Positions 1 through 10,338 of a DNA stretch of 64,000 bases are shown here, in pieces (position 1 is the stretch's first letter; the number at the start of each line of letters is the position of its first letter). Made by a program: the position numbers and the translations under genes. Source of the DNA: Amycolatopsis sp. WAC 01376 (GTDB taxonomy: Bacteria; Actinomycetota; Actinomycetes; Mycobacteriales; Pseudonocardiaceae); assembly GCF_003947415.1 (NCBI RefSeq), contig NZ_QHKL01000002.1:744001-808000 (forward strand), in the 5' to 3' direction. The notes below the pieces were generated by a model. That model was not told where the DNA came from and made no database searches. It was given only the letters and a program-made list of their open reading frames with translations.

Positions 1-84
1 ATCGGCTACTCCTCGCCGAGCGCTTTCGTCGCCGCCTTCCGCCGGGCGGTCGGTGTCACGCCGGGCGCCTACTTCGGCGGCTAG
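1..84 (+). CDS. C-terminal end of an AraC-type regulator (partial)
   Basis: The window opens inside a reading frame that ends with TAG at 82-84 and encodes 27 residues. The pattern GYSSPSAFVAAFRRAVGVTP is the usual ending of the second helix-turn-helix of AraC/XylS regulators (GF-x2-x3-F-x-R-x-F-x3-x-G-x-TP). Only this tail is visible, so nothing can be said about the effector domain or target genes. The call rests on the motif alone. Confidence 0.75.
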   Translation: MGYSSPSAFVAAFRRAVGVTPGAYFGG

Positions 85-86
85 CC

Positions 87-279
87 CGCGAGTTACGCCT
101 TCAAACACGCGAGTTACGCCTGCGATCACGCGAGTTACGCCTTCCGTCACACCCGCGGTCCGATTCCGCCGCGCGCCGTCCCTCCGGTCACGTGATGTCC
201 CGCGGAACATGCGTGATCGGAGGCGGAACTCGCGTGTCTGGAGGCGGAACTCGCGTGTTTGAAGGCGTATCACGCGACC
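87..279. repeat. 21-bp inverted tandem array A
   Basis: Three direct copies of a unit with core CGCGAGTTACGCC start at 87, 108 and 129, exactly 21 bp apart. After a spacer, four copies in the opposite orientation (core GGCGGAACTCGCG, last ones diverged) start near 201, 222, 243 and 264, again 21 bp apart. A transcript could fold into a stem of about 60 bp. The same architecture with a related core occurs at 49,970-50,121. It follows the AraC gene and precedes the gene at 324. Function is unknown. Confidence 0.8.
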
Positions 280-311
280 GAACCGCGAGCGAGCGGGATC
301 ACCGGGCCGTA

Positions 312-317
312 TACCGT
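312..317 (+). promoter_or_regulatory. -10 box of a leaderless promoter (gene at 324)
   Basis: TACCGT is followed by 6 nt and then GTG at 324. The TANNNT-N6/7-RTG layout places the transcription start at or next to the start codon. It supports 324 over upstream in-frame starts that would lie inside the repeat array. Confidence 0.5.
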
Positions 318-323
318 TTCGGC

Positions 324-611
324 GTGCCACGACGTAACCGGCCCGAACGCGGTAAACGCCCCGACCTCGGCGCGTCGACCGGCTGGGCGCGCTCCGAAAC
401 CGCCGCCGACGGCGAATGGCTGGTGCGCACCGTGCCCGGCGCGCAGGCCACCAAGGACTACCGCTGCCCCGGCTGCGACCACGAGATCCGGCAGGGGACC
501 CCGCATGTGGTCGCCTGGCCCGCCGACGGCACGGGCGGGGTCGCCGACCGCCGCCATTGGCACAAGGCGTGCTGGGGCGCGCGGTCCCGGCGCCCTCCCG
601 GACGCTGGTGA
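324..611 (+). CDS. small zinc-ribbon-like actinobacterial protein, 95 aa
   Basis: This 95-residue protein carries a C-P-G-C pair (Cys48, Cys51) and a downstream HWHKAC segment (His78, His80, Cys83), which together look like a zinc site. Short proteins of this kind are widespread in actinobacteria and are often mislabelled 'ATP/GTP-binding'; the function is unknown. The GTG at 324 was chosen because a TANNNT box lies 6 nt upstream and because an earlier start would translate the repeat array. The gene faces the convergent acetyltransferase, with the two stop codons one base apart. Confidence 0.7.
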   Translation: MPRRNRPERGKRPDLGASTGWARSETAADGEWLVRTVPGAQATKDYRCPGCDHEIRQGTPHVVAWPADGTGGVADRRHWHKACWGARSRRPPGRW

Positions 612-612
612 C

Positions 613-1113
613 TCAGCGCCGCATGTGCAGTGAGGGCGCTCCCTCGAACTCCTCCTCCGTGTGGATCTTGAAGCCGAGCCGCTCGGCGACCCGGACCGAC
701 GGCTCGTTGGACACCATGATGTTGGCGATCACCGGGATGCCCGGGATCTCCCGTTCGGCCCATTCGACGACGGCGGCCGCCATCTCCGTCGCGTAGCCGT
801 TGCCCCAGGCGAACGGCCAGAAGCGGTACGCGAGATTCAGCACGCGCTCGCCGTTCCATTCGTGATGGCGGACGCCGCCGAATCCGACGATCACCTCGGG
901 ATCGTCCAAGGCGGACACCGCGAGATAGCCGAACCCGTACTCGGCCCATTGCCTCATCCAGGCGTCGTACAGCTCCCGCGCACCCTCGACGGTGTGCGGC
1001 ACGACGTTGAACTTGTTCGTCTCCGGATCGGCCTGCAGCGCGACGATGTTCTCGCGATCCGCCTCGCGCAGCCGCCGCAGCAGCAGCCTCTCCGTCTTGA
1101 TCTCTGTCAGCAC
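613..1113 (-). CDS. GNAT-family N-acetyltransferase (RimJ/RimL type)
   Basis: The 166-residue product begins TERLLLRRLREAD, the usual N-terminus of RimJ/RimL-type GNAT acetyltransferases. It keeps the acetyl-CoA region (FAWGNGYATEMAAAVV, about residues 101-116) and the C-terminal N-x-x-S-V-R-V-A-E-R-L-GF motif (about 134-148). Such enzymes transfer acetyl groups from acetyl-CoA to amines of proteins or small molecules; the substrate cannot be inferred here. A TACCGT box 7 nt upstream of the GTG supports this start. It is divergent from the hydrolase at 1153, with only 39 bp between the start codons. Confidence 0.88.
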   Translation of the reverse strand: MLTEIKTERLLLRRLREADRENIVALQADPETNKFNVVPHTVEGARELYDAWMRQWAEYGFGYLAVSALDDPEVIVGFGGVRHHEWNGERVLNLAYRFWPFAWGNGYATEMAAAVVEWAEREIPGIPVIANIMVSNEPSVRVAERLGFKIHTEEEFEGAPSLHMRR

Positions 1114-1120
1114 GGATCTG

Positions 1121-1126
1121 ACGGTA
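1121..1126 (-). promoter_or_regulatory. -10 box of leaderless promoter for the GNAT gene
   Basis: Read on the minus strand this is TACCGT, followed by 7 nt and the GTG start at 1113. The hydrolase on the other strand has CAGAAT at 1141-1146 followed by 6 nt and ATG, so two divergent start sites share a 39-bp gap. Confidence 0.5.
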
Positions 1127-1152
1127 GCCCCAGGGTGCGACAGAATTACGCC

Positions 1153-1890
1153 ATGAAGGATCTCCCGCTGGTACTGCTGCACGCCTTCCCCGTCGACGCC
1201 CGCATGTGGGACGCGGTCCGCGCGCCGCTCTCGGAGCGGCTGCGGCTGATCACCCCGGACCAGCGCGGCCTCGGCCGCAGCCCGCTGCCCGAGACGGACC
1301 GCGAACCGGATCTGGACGACGCCGCCCGTGACGTCGTGGCGCTGCTCGACCGGCTCGAACTCGACAAGGTCGTCCTCGGCGGCTGCTCGATGGGCGGCTA
1401 CCTGACGATGGCGGTGCTGCGCCTCGCGCCGGAACGGGTCGGCGGGCTCGTGTTCATCGACACGAAGGCGACGGCCGACACCCCCGAAGCCGCGCAGGCC
1501 CGGCACGACGTCGCGGCCCGGGTCGAGGCGGAAGGCGCCGGATGGATGCCCGATGCCGTCACGCCAGGACTGCTCGCCGAGAAGGCAGCCCCCGAAGTGG
1601 CCGGACGGGTTCGTGAACTGATCACGACGCAGCCGCCGTCGGGGATCGCGTGGGCGGCGCGCGCGATGGCGGCCCGGCCCGATTCGCTCGAAACGCTGCG
1701 GGCGGCGGACGTGCCGGCGCTGGTGGTGGTCGGCGAAGAGGACGGCCTGACCCCGTTGGAGGCGGCGAACACCCTGGTGGAAACGCTGCCGGACGCGACC
1801 TTGGTCGTACTGCCGGAGGCGGGACATCTGACGCCGCTGGAGGATCCGGCCGGAGTCGTCGAAGCGATCTTGGGCTGGTACCCCGCGTGA
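1153..1890 (+). CDS. alpha/beta-fold hydrolase
   Basis: This 245-residue protein has the full alpha/beta hydrolase pattern: an HAFP oxyanion region near residues 10-13, the nucleophile elbow G-C-S-M-G with Ser79, an acid in VGEEDGLTP (Asp197) and His225 in EAGHLTP. The length and the 'LHAFPVDARMWD' opening match 3-oxoadipate enol-lactonase and related small esterases. No aromatic-degradation genes are nearby, so a general carboxylester or lactone hydrolase is the safe call. The reading frame extends upstream across the GNAT gene, but the ATG at 1153 fits both the fold and the divergent promoter arrangement. Confidence 0.85.
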   Translation: MKDLPLVLLHAFPVDARMWDAVRAPLSERLRLITPDQRGLGRSPLPETDREPDLDDAARDVVALLDRLELDKVVLGGCSMGGYLTMAVLRLAPERVGGLVFIDTKATADTPEAAQARHDVAARVEAEGAGWMPDAVTPGLLAEKAAPEVAGRVRELITTQPPSGIAWAARAMAARPDSLETLRAADVPALVVVGEEDGLTPLEAANTLVETLPDATLVVLPEAGHLTPLEDPAGVVEAILGWYPA

Positions 1891-2001
1891 AAAGCGTTTC
1901 CCTCGCCCCTTCAAAGGTATAGCGGACAGGGGGACTTGCGGCAAGCCCCCATTCCCGGTCCACAATTCCCCCTTCACATTTTTTGCCGAAGGGGGATTCC
2001 C

Positions 2002-3210
2002 ATGCGTGTACTCCTGTCCACTATCGGGACGAGGGGTGAGGTGCAGCCGTTGGTGGCACTGGCGGTGCGGTTGCGGGAACTCGGCCAGGATGTCCGGCTC
2101 TGCGCGCCGCCGGATTTCCGTGACTGGGCGGAAGGTCTCGGGATCTCCTTCGCGCCATTGGGGCCGGAACTCCGGCCGACGGCGAAGCCGGATTCCGCGA
2201 TGACCAGGGCGATGGCCACGCCGGAGGGGCGGCGGAAGATGGCCGAGGCCATGGTCGTCGACCAGTTCGAGACGATGCCGGAAGTCGCCGAGGGCTGCGA
2301 CGCCGTCGTCGCGGGAATGGCGTTGAACATCGCCACGCATTCGGTGGCCGAGCGAAAAGGGATTCCCTATTTCTTCACCGCTTACTGCCCGATAACGCTG
2401 CCTTCGCTGCACCATCGTCCGCCCGTTTTCCCGGGATGGGTGCCGAAGAATCCCGATGCCGCCATCCCGGCGTTGTGGGCCGACGACGCGGAACGGTGGA
2501 ACGAGCAGTGGGGCGGGGTGCTCGGCGCGCGACGGAAACGGCTCGGCCTGCCACCGGTCGACGACGTCCGCGGGCACATCTTCACCGAGAGCCCGTGGCT
2601 GGCCGCCGATCCGGTGCTGGCGCCGTGGCGGGGACCGTCGGCGCTGGACGTGCACCAGACCGGCGCCTGGATCCTGCCGGACCACAGCCCGCTGTCCCCG
2701 GAGCTGGAGGCGTTCCTCGACGACGGGGAACCGCCGGTCTACTTCGGTTTCGGGAGCATCCGCGCCCCGGAGGCGATCGCGAAGGCGATGATCGAGGCGG
2801 CGAGGGCGCACGGGCGGCGGGCGATCGTGTTCCGGGGCTGGACCGGACTCGCGCCGATCGACGACGAACCCGACTGCCTCGCCATCGGGGACGTCAACCA
2901 GCAGGCGCTCTTCCCGCGGGTCGCGGCGGTCGTGCACCACGGCGGCGCCGGTACGACCACGGCGGCGACCCGGGCAGGTGTGCCGCAGGTGCTCGTACCC
3001 CAGATGTTCGACCAGCCCTACTTCGCGCAGCGCGTCGGGGAACTCGGGGTGGGGACGTCGATCACCGGGGAGCCCTCCGCCGAAGCGCTGACGCTCGCTC
3101 TGGGCGAGATCCTGCGCCCCGAAGTCGCCTCGCGAGCCGGGCAGATCGGCGGTGAGGTGCGGACGGACGGCGTCGATGTGGCGGCGAAACTCCTGATGGA
3201 CGCCGTCTGA
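2002..3210 (+). CDS. GT1 glycosyltransferase resembling glycopeptide Gtf enzymes
   Basis: The 402-residue GT-B enzyme starts MRVLLSTIGTRGEVQPLVAL, very like the vancomycin-group GtfA-E transferases. It carries the C-terminal nucleotide-sugar motif HHGGAGTT at 312-319, followed by the GVPQVLVPQMFDQPYFAQRV signature. Enzymes of this family move a sugar from an NDP-sugar to an aglycone hydroxyl, often in natural-product pathways. No peptide synthetase, polyketide synthase or sugar biosynthesis gene is in the window, so it is an orphan and its acceptor is unknown; detoxification of a foreign compound is possible. The start follows a purine-rich GAAGGGGGA ribosome-binding site. Confidence 0.88.
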   Translation: MRVLLSTIGTRGEVQPLVALAVRLRELGQDVRLCAPPDFRDWAEGLGISFAPLGPELRPTAKPDSAMTRAMATPEGRRKMAEAMVVDQFETMPEVAEGCDAVVAGMALNIATHSVAERKGIPYFFTAYCPITLPSLHHRPPVFPGWVPKNPDAAIPALWADDAERWNEQWGGVLGARRKRLGLPPVDDVRGHIFTESPWLAADPVLAPWRGPSALDVHQTGAWILPDHSPLSPELEAFLDDGEPPVYFGFGSIRAPEAIAKAMIEAARAHGRRAIVFRGWTGLAPIDDEPDCLAIGDVNQQALFPRVAAVVHHGGAGTTTAATRAGVPQVLVPQMFDQPYFAQRVGELGVGTSITGEPSAEALTLALGEILRPEVASRAGQIGGEVRTDGVDVAAKLLMDAV

Positions 3211-3215
3211 CCCCC

Positions 3216-3267
3216 CTGCATTTAGTCCTCTCGATGCGGTAGTTCGCATCGAGAGGACTAAATGCAG
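3216..3267. terminator. 23-bp perfect palindrome between convergent genes
   Basis: CTGCATTTAGTCCTCTCGATGCG at 3216-3238 (split here as a 23-nt arm) pairs perfectly with 3245-3267 around a 6-nt loop. It lies between the glycosyltransferase and the convergent phosphotransferase, whose stop codon is inside the right arm. There is no U-tract. A close relative occurs at 14,339-14,400. A bidirectional terminator is likely. Confidence 0.75.
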
Positions 3268-4094
3268 GAGAAGTAGCGCTCCAGGGCCGCCTCGGCCTCG
3301 GGGAGCCGCTCGGGGAACCGCTGCGCGATCACGAATCGCCAGGGAACTTCGAACAACCGCCGCAGCGCGATGAACGGCTCCAGCGACGGGGGCGGCACGT
3401 CGGCGGGATACGCCGAAAGCGCCGTGGGACCGGCCTCCGCGTAGAGCACGCCGAGATCCCAGCCGAGCGGCCCGCGCCAGGTGTCCTCGAAGTCGAGCCA
3501 GCACGGTCCGGCCGCCGTCGCGATGACGTTCCCCCGATGGGCGTCCCCGTGCAGCGGCCGGACCTCGTCCGCCGGGAGCGCCGCCGCGACCCGTTCGAGT
3601 TCTTCGTGCAACCGGGGTGCCGCGCCACCCATGACGGAACCGTGCCGGTCGAGCAACGTCCGGAGTTCTCGGACCGGTCCGAGAACCGGCAGCTCGCCGG
3701 GGTAGTCCGCGAGCGCGACGTGCACCCGGGCCAGCGAGATCGCCACCTCGCGCGGCGACAGGGTGTGCCCCGGTTCGTGTGGCGTGTAGTGCCAGAGAGT
3801 GACCGGGAGGCCCTCGGCGAAATGCGGTCCTGCCGGGGGATCCGTGGTCGGTGAGACGACGAGCACATCACGTTCCGTGAGGTACCTCGACAGCTCGACG
3901 TCGCGCGCGAGCCACTCTTGGGGGGAGGAGCGCGCGAGGCGCGTCGTGCCGGGCACCCGCGCCACCACCGGACCCAGTCTCACCAGCACGTTCGACTTGA
4001 AATGCAGGACCTCGGGGGCATCGGTCGGCAGCCCGTGCCGAGCACCGACCGCGATCGCCGCGGCCACTCCCGCACGCGTGTGTTCGTCGGTCAC
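3258..4094 (-). CDS. aminoglycoside-phosphotransferase-fold kinase
   Basis: This 278-residue protein has the catalytic HGDAHRGN motif at 182-189 and the metal-binding DFED at 201-204, typical of the APH/choline kinase fold. The N-terminal lobe is shorter than in true resistance kinases and contains FKSNVLVRLGPVVARVPG, suggestive of a nucleotide-binding lobe. Family members phosphorylate aminoglycosides, macrolides, choline or homoserine; the substrate here is not clear and resistance should not be assumed. GTG at 4094 has CAAGAT six bases upstream, consistent with a leaderless start. Its stop codon lies within the shared palindrome. Confidence 0.82.
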   Translation of the reverse strand: MTDEHTRAGVAAAIAVGARHGLPTDAPEVLHFKSNVLVRLGPVVARVPGTTRLARSSPQEWLARDVELSRYLTERDVLVVSPTTDPPAGPHFAEGLPVTLWHYTPHEPGHTLSPREVAISLARVHVALADYPGELPVLGPVRELRTLLDRHGSVMGGAAPRLHEELERVAAALPADEVRPLHGDAHRGNVIATAAGPCWLDFEDTWRGPLGWDLGVLYAEAGPTALSAYPADVPPPSLEPFIALRRLFEVPWRFVIAQRFPERLPEAEAALERYFSCI

Positions 4095-4230
4095 GGCGCG
4101 ATCTTGCCAGCCGGTGCGCGCGACTGTCGGTAGTGAGGGCTACGATCCCCATTAGCCGCCGGAATGGGTCTCGAACCCCGGCCGACGGCAGAACATTGAC
4201 CACCACAAGGTTTGAGTGTTGGAGGCAGGA

Positions 4231-6009
4231 GTGACGGCCGTAGCCCCCAAGCCGATCGCCACGCGCCCGTATCCCGCGCGGGAGTCGGTTAAGGGTTCGT
4301 ACCTGCTGCGGTTGTTCCGCACGACGGACCACAAGCAAATCGGCATCATGTATCTGGTCACGTCGTTCGCCTTCTTCATGGTGGGCGGCGCGATGGCGAT
4401 GCTGATCCGCTCCGAGCTGGCACGTCCCGGGCAGCAGTTCCTTTCGCAGGAGCAGTACAACCAGCTGTTCACCATGCACGGCACGATCATGCTGCTGCTG
4501 TACGCGACGCCGATCCTCTTCGGTTTCGCGAACTTCATCCTGCCGCTGCAGATCGGTTCGCCCGACGTCGCCTTCCCGCGGCTGAACGCGTTCTCGTACT
4601 GGCTGTACCTCTTCGGCGGCCTGATCGTGATGTCCGGCTTCCTGACCCCGGGTGGCGCCGCCGACTTCGGCTGGTTCGCCTACACCCCGTTGTCGGACGC
4701 CATCCACTCGCCCGGCGTCGGTGCCGACCTGTGGATCTCCGGTCTGGTCGTCTCCGGTCTCGGCACCATCCTCGGTGGCGTCAACATGATCACCACGGTG
4801 GTCTGCCTGCGCGCCCCGGGTATGACGATGTACCGGATGCCGATCTTCACCTGGAACATCCTGGTCACCAGCATCCTGATCCTGCTGGCGTTCCCGATCC
4901 TGACCGCGGCCCTGATGGGCCTGCTGGCGGACCGGCATCTCGGGGCGCATGTGTTCGACCCCGCGAACGGCGGCGTGATCCTCTGGCAACACCTGTTCTG
5001 GTTCTTCGGCCATCCAGAGGTCTATATCGTCGCGCTACCGTTCTTCGGGATCGTGTCGGAGATCTTCCCGGTCTTCAGCCGCAAGCCGATCTTCGGTTAC
5101 AAGGGCCTGGTCTGGGCGACGCTGGCGATCGCCGCGCTGTCGGTGGCCGTGTGGGCGCACCACATGTACGCGACCGGCGCCGTGCTGCTGCCGTTCTTCT
5201 CCTTCATGACCTTCCTGATCGCGGTCCCGACCGGTGTGAAGTTCTTCAACTGGATCGGCACCATGTGGAAGGGCCAGCTGTCCTTCGAGACGCCGATGAT
5301 CTTCTCGATGGGCTTCATCGTCACGTTCCTCTTCGGTGGTCTGACCGGCATCATGCTGGCCGCGCCGGCGATCGACTTCCACGTGTCCGACAGCTACTTC
5401 GTCGTCGCGCACTTCCACTACGTGCTCTACGGCACGATCGTGTTCGCCACGTTCGCCGGGATCTACTTCTGGTTCCCGAAGATCACCGGCCGCATGATGG
5501 ACGAGAAGCTCGGCAAGTGGCACTTCTGGACCACGTTCATCGGCTTCCACGCCACGTTCCTCGTGCAGCACTGGCTGGGTGCCGAAGGCATGCCGCGCCG
5601 GTACGCGGACTACCTGCAGTCGGACGGGTTCACCACGCTGAACACGATCTCGACGATCGGCGCGTACATCCTCGGTGCCTCGACGCTGCCGTTCATCTGG
5701 AACGTCTTCAAGAGCTACCGGTACGGCGAGATCGTCACGGTGGACGACCCGTGGGGCTACGGCAACTCGCTCGAATGGGCGACCTCCTGCCCGCCGCCGC
5801 GGCACAACTTCACCGAGCTGCCGCGGATCCGGTCCGAGCGGCCGGCGTTCGAGCTGCACTACCCGCATATGGTCGAGCGCATCCACAAGGAGGGTGAGAT
5901 CGGCTTCTTCGGGAAGCAGAAGGTCAACACCCACCGCGCGCCGTCCCAGGTGCTCACCGAGGCGGCCATGCCGGGTGATCACTCCAAGGACAACTCCAGC
6001 GAGAAGTGA
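4231..6009 (+). CDS. ctaD: cytochrome c oxidase subunit I
   Basis: CtaD is the catalytic subunit of the aa3-type terminal oxidase, reducing oxygen with electrons from the bc1-cytochrome c branch and pumping protons across the membrane. In 592-residue numbering the low-spin haem ligands are His83 (MHGT) and His396, the CuB ligands are His261 (in HPEVY, with the crosslinked Tyr265) and His310-His311 (WAHHM), and His394 binds haem a3. About twelve membrane helices are evident and length is normal for actinobacteria. The GTG at 4231 follows GGAGG with 5-nt spacing; an in-frame GTG at 4216 is a weaker alternative. A strong terminator follows. Confidence 0.96.
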   Translation: MTAVAPKPIATRPYPARESVKGSYLLRLFRTTDHKQIGIMYLVTSFAFFMVGGAMAMLIRSELARPGQQFLSQEQYNQLFTMHGTIMLLLYATPILFGFANFILPLQIGSPDVAFPRLNAFSYWLYLFGGLIVMSGFLTPGGAADFGWFAYTPLSDAIHSPGVGADLWISGLVVSGLGTILGGVNMITTVVCLRAPGMTMYRMPIFTWNILVTSILILLAFPILTAALMGLLADRHLGAHVFDPANGGVILWQHLFWFFGHPEVYIVALPFFGIVSEIFPVFSRKPIFGYKGLVWATLAIAALSVAVWAHHMYATGAVLLPFFSFMTFLIAVPTGVKFFNWIGTMWKGQLSFETPMIFSMGFIVTFLFGGLTGIMLAAPAIDFHVSDSYFVVAHFHYVLYGTIVFATFAGIYFWFPKITGRMMDEKLGKWHFWTTFIGFHATFLVQHWLGAEGMPRRYADYLQSDGFTTLNTISTIGAYILGASTLPFIWNVFKSYRYGEIVTVDDPWGYGNSLEWATSCPPPRHNFTELPRIRSERPAFELHYPHMVERIHKEGEIGFFGKQKVNTHRAPSQVLTEAAMPGDHSKDNSSEK

Positions 6010-8081
<2,072 letters not shown>

Positions 8082-8086
8082 CCTCC

Positions 8087-8092
8087 TATACT
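8087..8092 (+). promoter_or_regulatory. -10 box of leaderless promoter for the Ser/Thr kinase
   Basis: TATACT is followed by 6 nt (CCCCAT) and the ATG at 8099. There is no ribosome-binding site, so a leaderless transcript is likely. Confidence 0.6.
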
Positions 8093-8098
8093 CCCCAT

Positions 8099-9850
8099 AT
8101 GGGTGACCGGCTGATCGCCGGGCGCTATCGCTTGGAGGAGCGGATCGGCGCCGGGGGTATGGGTGTGGTCTGGCGTGCCACCGATCTGGACCTCGGCCGG
8201 GTCGTCGCCCTCAAGCGTTCGCAGGCCGGGGACAGCGGCCAGATCCGGCGCGAGGCGCGGATCGGCGCGGGGCTGCATCATTCGAACGTCGTCACCGTTT
8301 TCGACGCCGTGATCGACGGCGACGACCGCTGGCTCGTCATGGAGTACCTGCCTTCGCGCAACCTCGCCGACGTCATCGACACCGGCGGGCCGCTGTCACC
8401 CGGCAAGGTGGCGAAGATCGGCGTCCAGCTCGCCGCCGCGCTCGCGGCGATGCACGAGAAGGGCATGGTCCACCGCGACCTCAAACCGGGCAACGTCCTG
8501 GTGGCCGACGACGGCACCGCCAAACTCACCGACCTCGGCATCGCGCAATGGGCGGAGGTGACCCGCACCGGCGGCGGCCTCGACGTCGGCACTCCCGGCT
8601 ACGTCGCGCCCGAAATGGCCGAAGGGCGCCAGGCGGGCGCCGCGGCGGACGTGTTCTCGCTCGGAGCGACATTGTTCGCCGCCGTCGAGGGCACTTCGGT
8701 GTGGGGAGACGCGAGCGTCGGGCCGTTCGTCCAGCTCCGGCGGGCGACTTCGTACTCCCTGGAGCCGATCCGGCGGGCGGGACCGCTGGCGCCGGTGCTG
8801 ACCGAACTGCTGCGCCGTAAACCCGCCGGCCGTCCGGACGCCGTCGACGCGGCCGAGCTGCTGTCCGGAATCGCGGATGTCGCCGTTCCCGTGCGGGCGC
8901 GGCGGTTCCGGGTGACCAAACGTGCCGTCGCGATCGCGGCCGTCGCGGCGGTACTGATGCTGATCGGTGGCCTGCTCTACGCCACGAGGGAGCCCGCGTC
9001 GATCGCGGCCGGGCCCACCCCGATGGACTCGGTCGGCGATCCGCGCACGGCCGACCCCTGCGCACTGGTGGACCCGTCCGTGCTGAAGCACCTCGGGACT
9101 CCACGGCTCGACACCGCCAACGGCAATTTCAACGCCTGCGGTGTCCTGCTGAGGCTGAGCCCGGACGAAGAGGACGTCGTCGAGGTCCGGCTCGAATTGA
9201 CCATCCCGGGGTCGCCGATGCTGGAGAAGCCCCCGCCAGGGCAACTGCGCGTGCGTGAATGGCCGAGCGACACCGAAGAGAAGTGCCAGCGGGCCATCGA
9301 ACTGCCGGACGGCAACCAGATCTGGGTTCATTCCCGGCATATCCAGAACTGGCACGCGCACCTGTGCGACTACGTCGACCCGGTCGCCGCGCACGCCGCC
9401 GCGGTACTGAACCGCGGACCGCTCGAGCGTCGTCCCGACCCCTTCCCCGCGGGTTCGCTCGGGACCCTCGACGCCTGCGCGCTGGGCGGGACCCTGCCGC
9501 AGGCGATCGTCGGCGGCCCGGCCAAGCCGGATCCGGTCTTCGGCAACTGGGAGTGCTACTGGAACCATCGCGAGACGGAGGTGACGATCCGGTTCGAGCG
9601 GGAGCGGGCGCCGTTCGAAGACGACGGCAGACGCGTCGCTCTCGGATCGCGGGAGGCCTTCGTCGAGATCTCGACCGAGTGGGAGGCTTGCCAGGCCGAG
9701 ATCCCGCACCGGACCTTCACCGGCAACGGTCGTGCCATGATCGAGACGGTGGAGATCTACGTCGCCGACAAGGTCAAGAAGCCGCAGGAGATGTGCCCGG
9801 CCGCGGAACGGCTCGCCGGCGAGATCGCCCCCAGGCTGCCGCCACTCTGA
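8099..9850 (+). CDS. membrane Ser/Thr protein kinase with DUF3558-like ectodomain
   Basis: The 583-residue protein has a PknB-like kinase domain (1-260) with glycine loop IGAGGMG, Lys39, HRDLKPGN (catalytic Asp127) and DLG at 145-147 in place of DFG. One membrane helix spans about 276-295, and an extracellular part follows. That part contains two cysteine-bearing units starting DPCALVDPSVLKHLG (about 318) and LDACALGGTL (about 460), each closing with C-x-x-A-x-x-L-A-like segments, similar to DUF3558 lipoproteins. It probably senses an outside ligand and phosphorylates cytoplasmic proteins. The downstream OsmC gene is 11 bp away and likely cotranscribed. Confidence 0.9.
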   Translation: MGDRLIAGRYRLEERIGAGGMGVVWRATDLDLGRVVALKRSQAGDSGQIRREARIGAGLHHSNVVTVFDAVIDGDDRWLVMEYLPSRNLADVIDTGGPLSPGKVAKIGVQLAAALAAMHEKGMVHRDLKPGNVLVADDGTAKLTDLGIAQWAEVTRTGGGLDVGTPGYVAPEMAEGRQAGAAADVFSLGATLFAAVEGTSVWGDASVGPFVQLRRATSYSLEPIRRAGPLAPVLTELLRRKPAGRPDAVDAAELLSGIADVAVPVRARRFRVTKRAVAIAAVAAVLMLIGGLLYATREPASIAAGPTPMDSVGDPRTADPCALVDPSVLKHLGTPRLDTANGNFNACGVLLRLSPDEEDVVEVRLELTIPGSPMLEKPPPGQLRVREWPSDTEEKCQRAIELPDGNQIWVHSRHIQNWHAHLCDYVDPVAAHAAAVLNRGPLERRPDPFPAGSLGTLDACALGGTLPQAIVGGPAKPDPVFGNWECYWNHRETEVTIRFERERAPFEDDGRRVALGSREAFVEISTEWEACQAEIPHRTFTGNGRAMIETVEIYVADKVKKPQEMCPAAERLAGEIAPRLPPL

Positions 9851-9861
9851 AAGGGAAAACC

Positions 9862-10266
9862 GTGTCCTTGGAAGTCCAGCGCGATGGCGAGCACCGCTTC
9901 ATCGGCCGCAACGAACGCGGCGCTGAGGTCGTGATCGGCCGCAAGGGCGCCGAGGGCGCCTTCTCGCCCGCCGAACTGCTGCAGATCGCGGCGGCGGGCT
10001 GCTCGGCCGTCACCGCCGAGAACCTCATCACGCGCCGGATCGGCGAGGACTCGAAGTTCCGGGTCGGGGTGACCGCGGATAGGCGCGAAGGCGCTTCGGA
10101 GCTCGACGCGGTCCATGTGGCTTTCGACGTCGACGTGTCTTCTCTGCCCGCTTCGGAGCGCGAGGCGCTCGCGGCGGCGGTGGACCGGGCCATCGAGCGG
10201 CTGTGCACGGTGAGCCGGACGTTGAAGAAGGGCGTCCCGGTCACGGAGAGCTTCCCGGTCGAGTAG
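9862..10266 (+). CDS. OsmC/Ohr-family peroxidase-like protein
   Basis: This 134-residue protein has the two family cysteines, Cys47 in AAAGCSAVTAEN and Cys115 in IERLCTVSRTL. These reduce organic hydroperoxides in OsmC/Ohr proteins using lipoyl or other thiols. The spacing and the FSPAELLQIAAAGC motif are standard. It lies 11 bp after the kinase with an AAAGGGA ribosome-binding site, so coexpression is probable. The family also includes proteins without proven peroxidase activity, so a specific substrate is not claimed. A 53-bp palindrome separates it from the convergent neighbour. Confidence 0.88.
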   Translation: MSLEVQRDGEHRFIGRNERGAEVVIGRKGAEGAFSPAELLQIAAAGCSAVTAENLITRRIGEDSKFRVGVTADRREGASELDAVHVAFDVDVSSLPASEREALAAAVDRAIERLCTVSRTLKKGVPVTESFPVE

Positions 10267-10277
10267 GTCCACCGGAT

Positions 10278-10330
10278 GCTATGAACGGTCCGTTACTTGC
10301 AAAATTTGCAAGTAACGGACCGTTCATAGC
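10278..10330. terminator. 53-bp perfect palindrome, TGAACGGTCCGTT family copy 1
   Basis: Two 26-bp arms (10,278-10,303 and 10,305-10,330) surround a single central A. The core TGAACGGTCCGTTACTTGC recurs almost unchanged at 12,857 and 20,754. It sits between the convergent OsmC and 10,339 genes, so a bidirectional terminator is likely although no U-tract is present. Confidence 0.75.
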
Positions 10331-10338
10331 GCTTGGGC

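Noticed and set aside
87..279. A CRISPR array
   Set aside because: Units are only 21 bp, contiguous, and half are inverted; there are no spacers and no cas genes.
613..3504. A very long minus-strand open frame
   Set aside because: It is a GC-rich shadow of the hydrolase and glycosyltransferase genes; only its last 166 codons form the real GNAT gene.
3258..4094. An aminoglycoside resistance gene
   Set aside because: Only the kinase fold is supported; the N-terminal lobe and neighbours give no reason to claim resistance.
4150..4215. A tRNA-like T-arm (GGGGTTCGAGACCC) on the minus strand before ctaD
   Set aside because: There is no matching acceptor, D-arm or anticodon stem, and the region is the ctaD promoter/leader. 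It is a chance resemblance.
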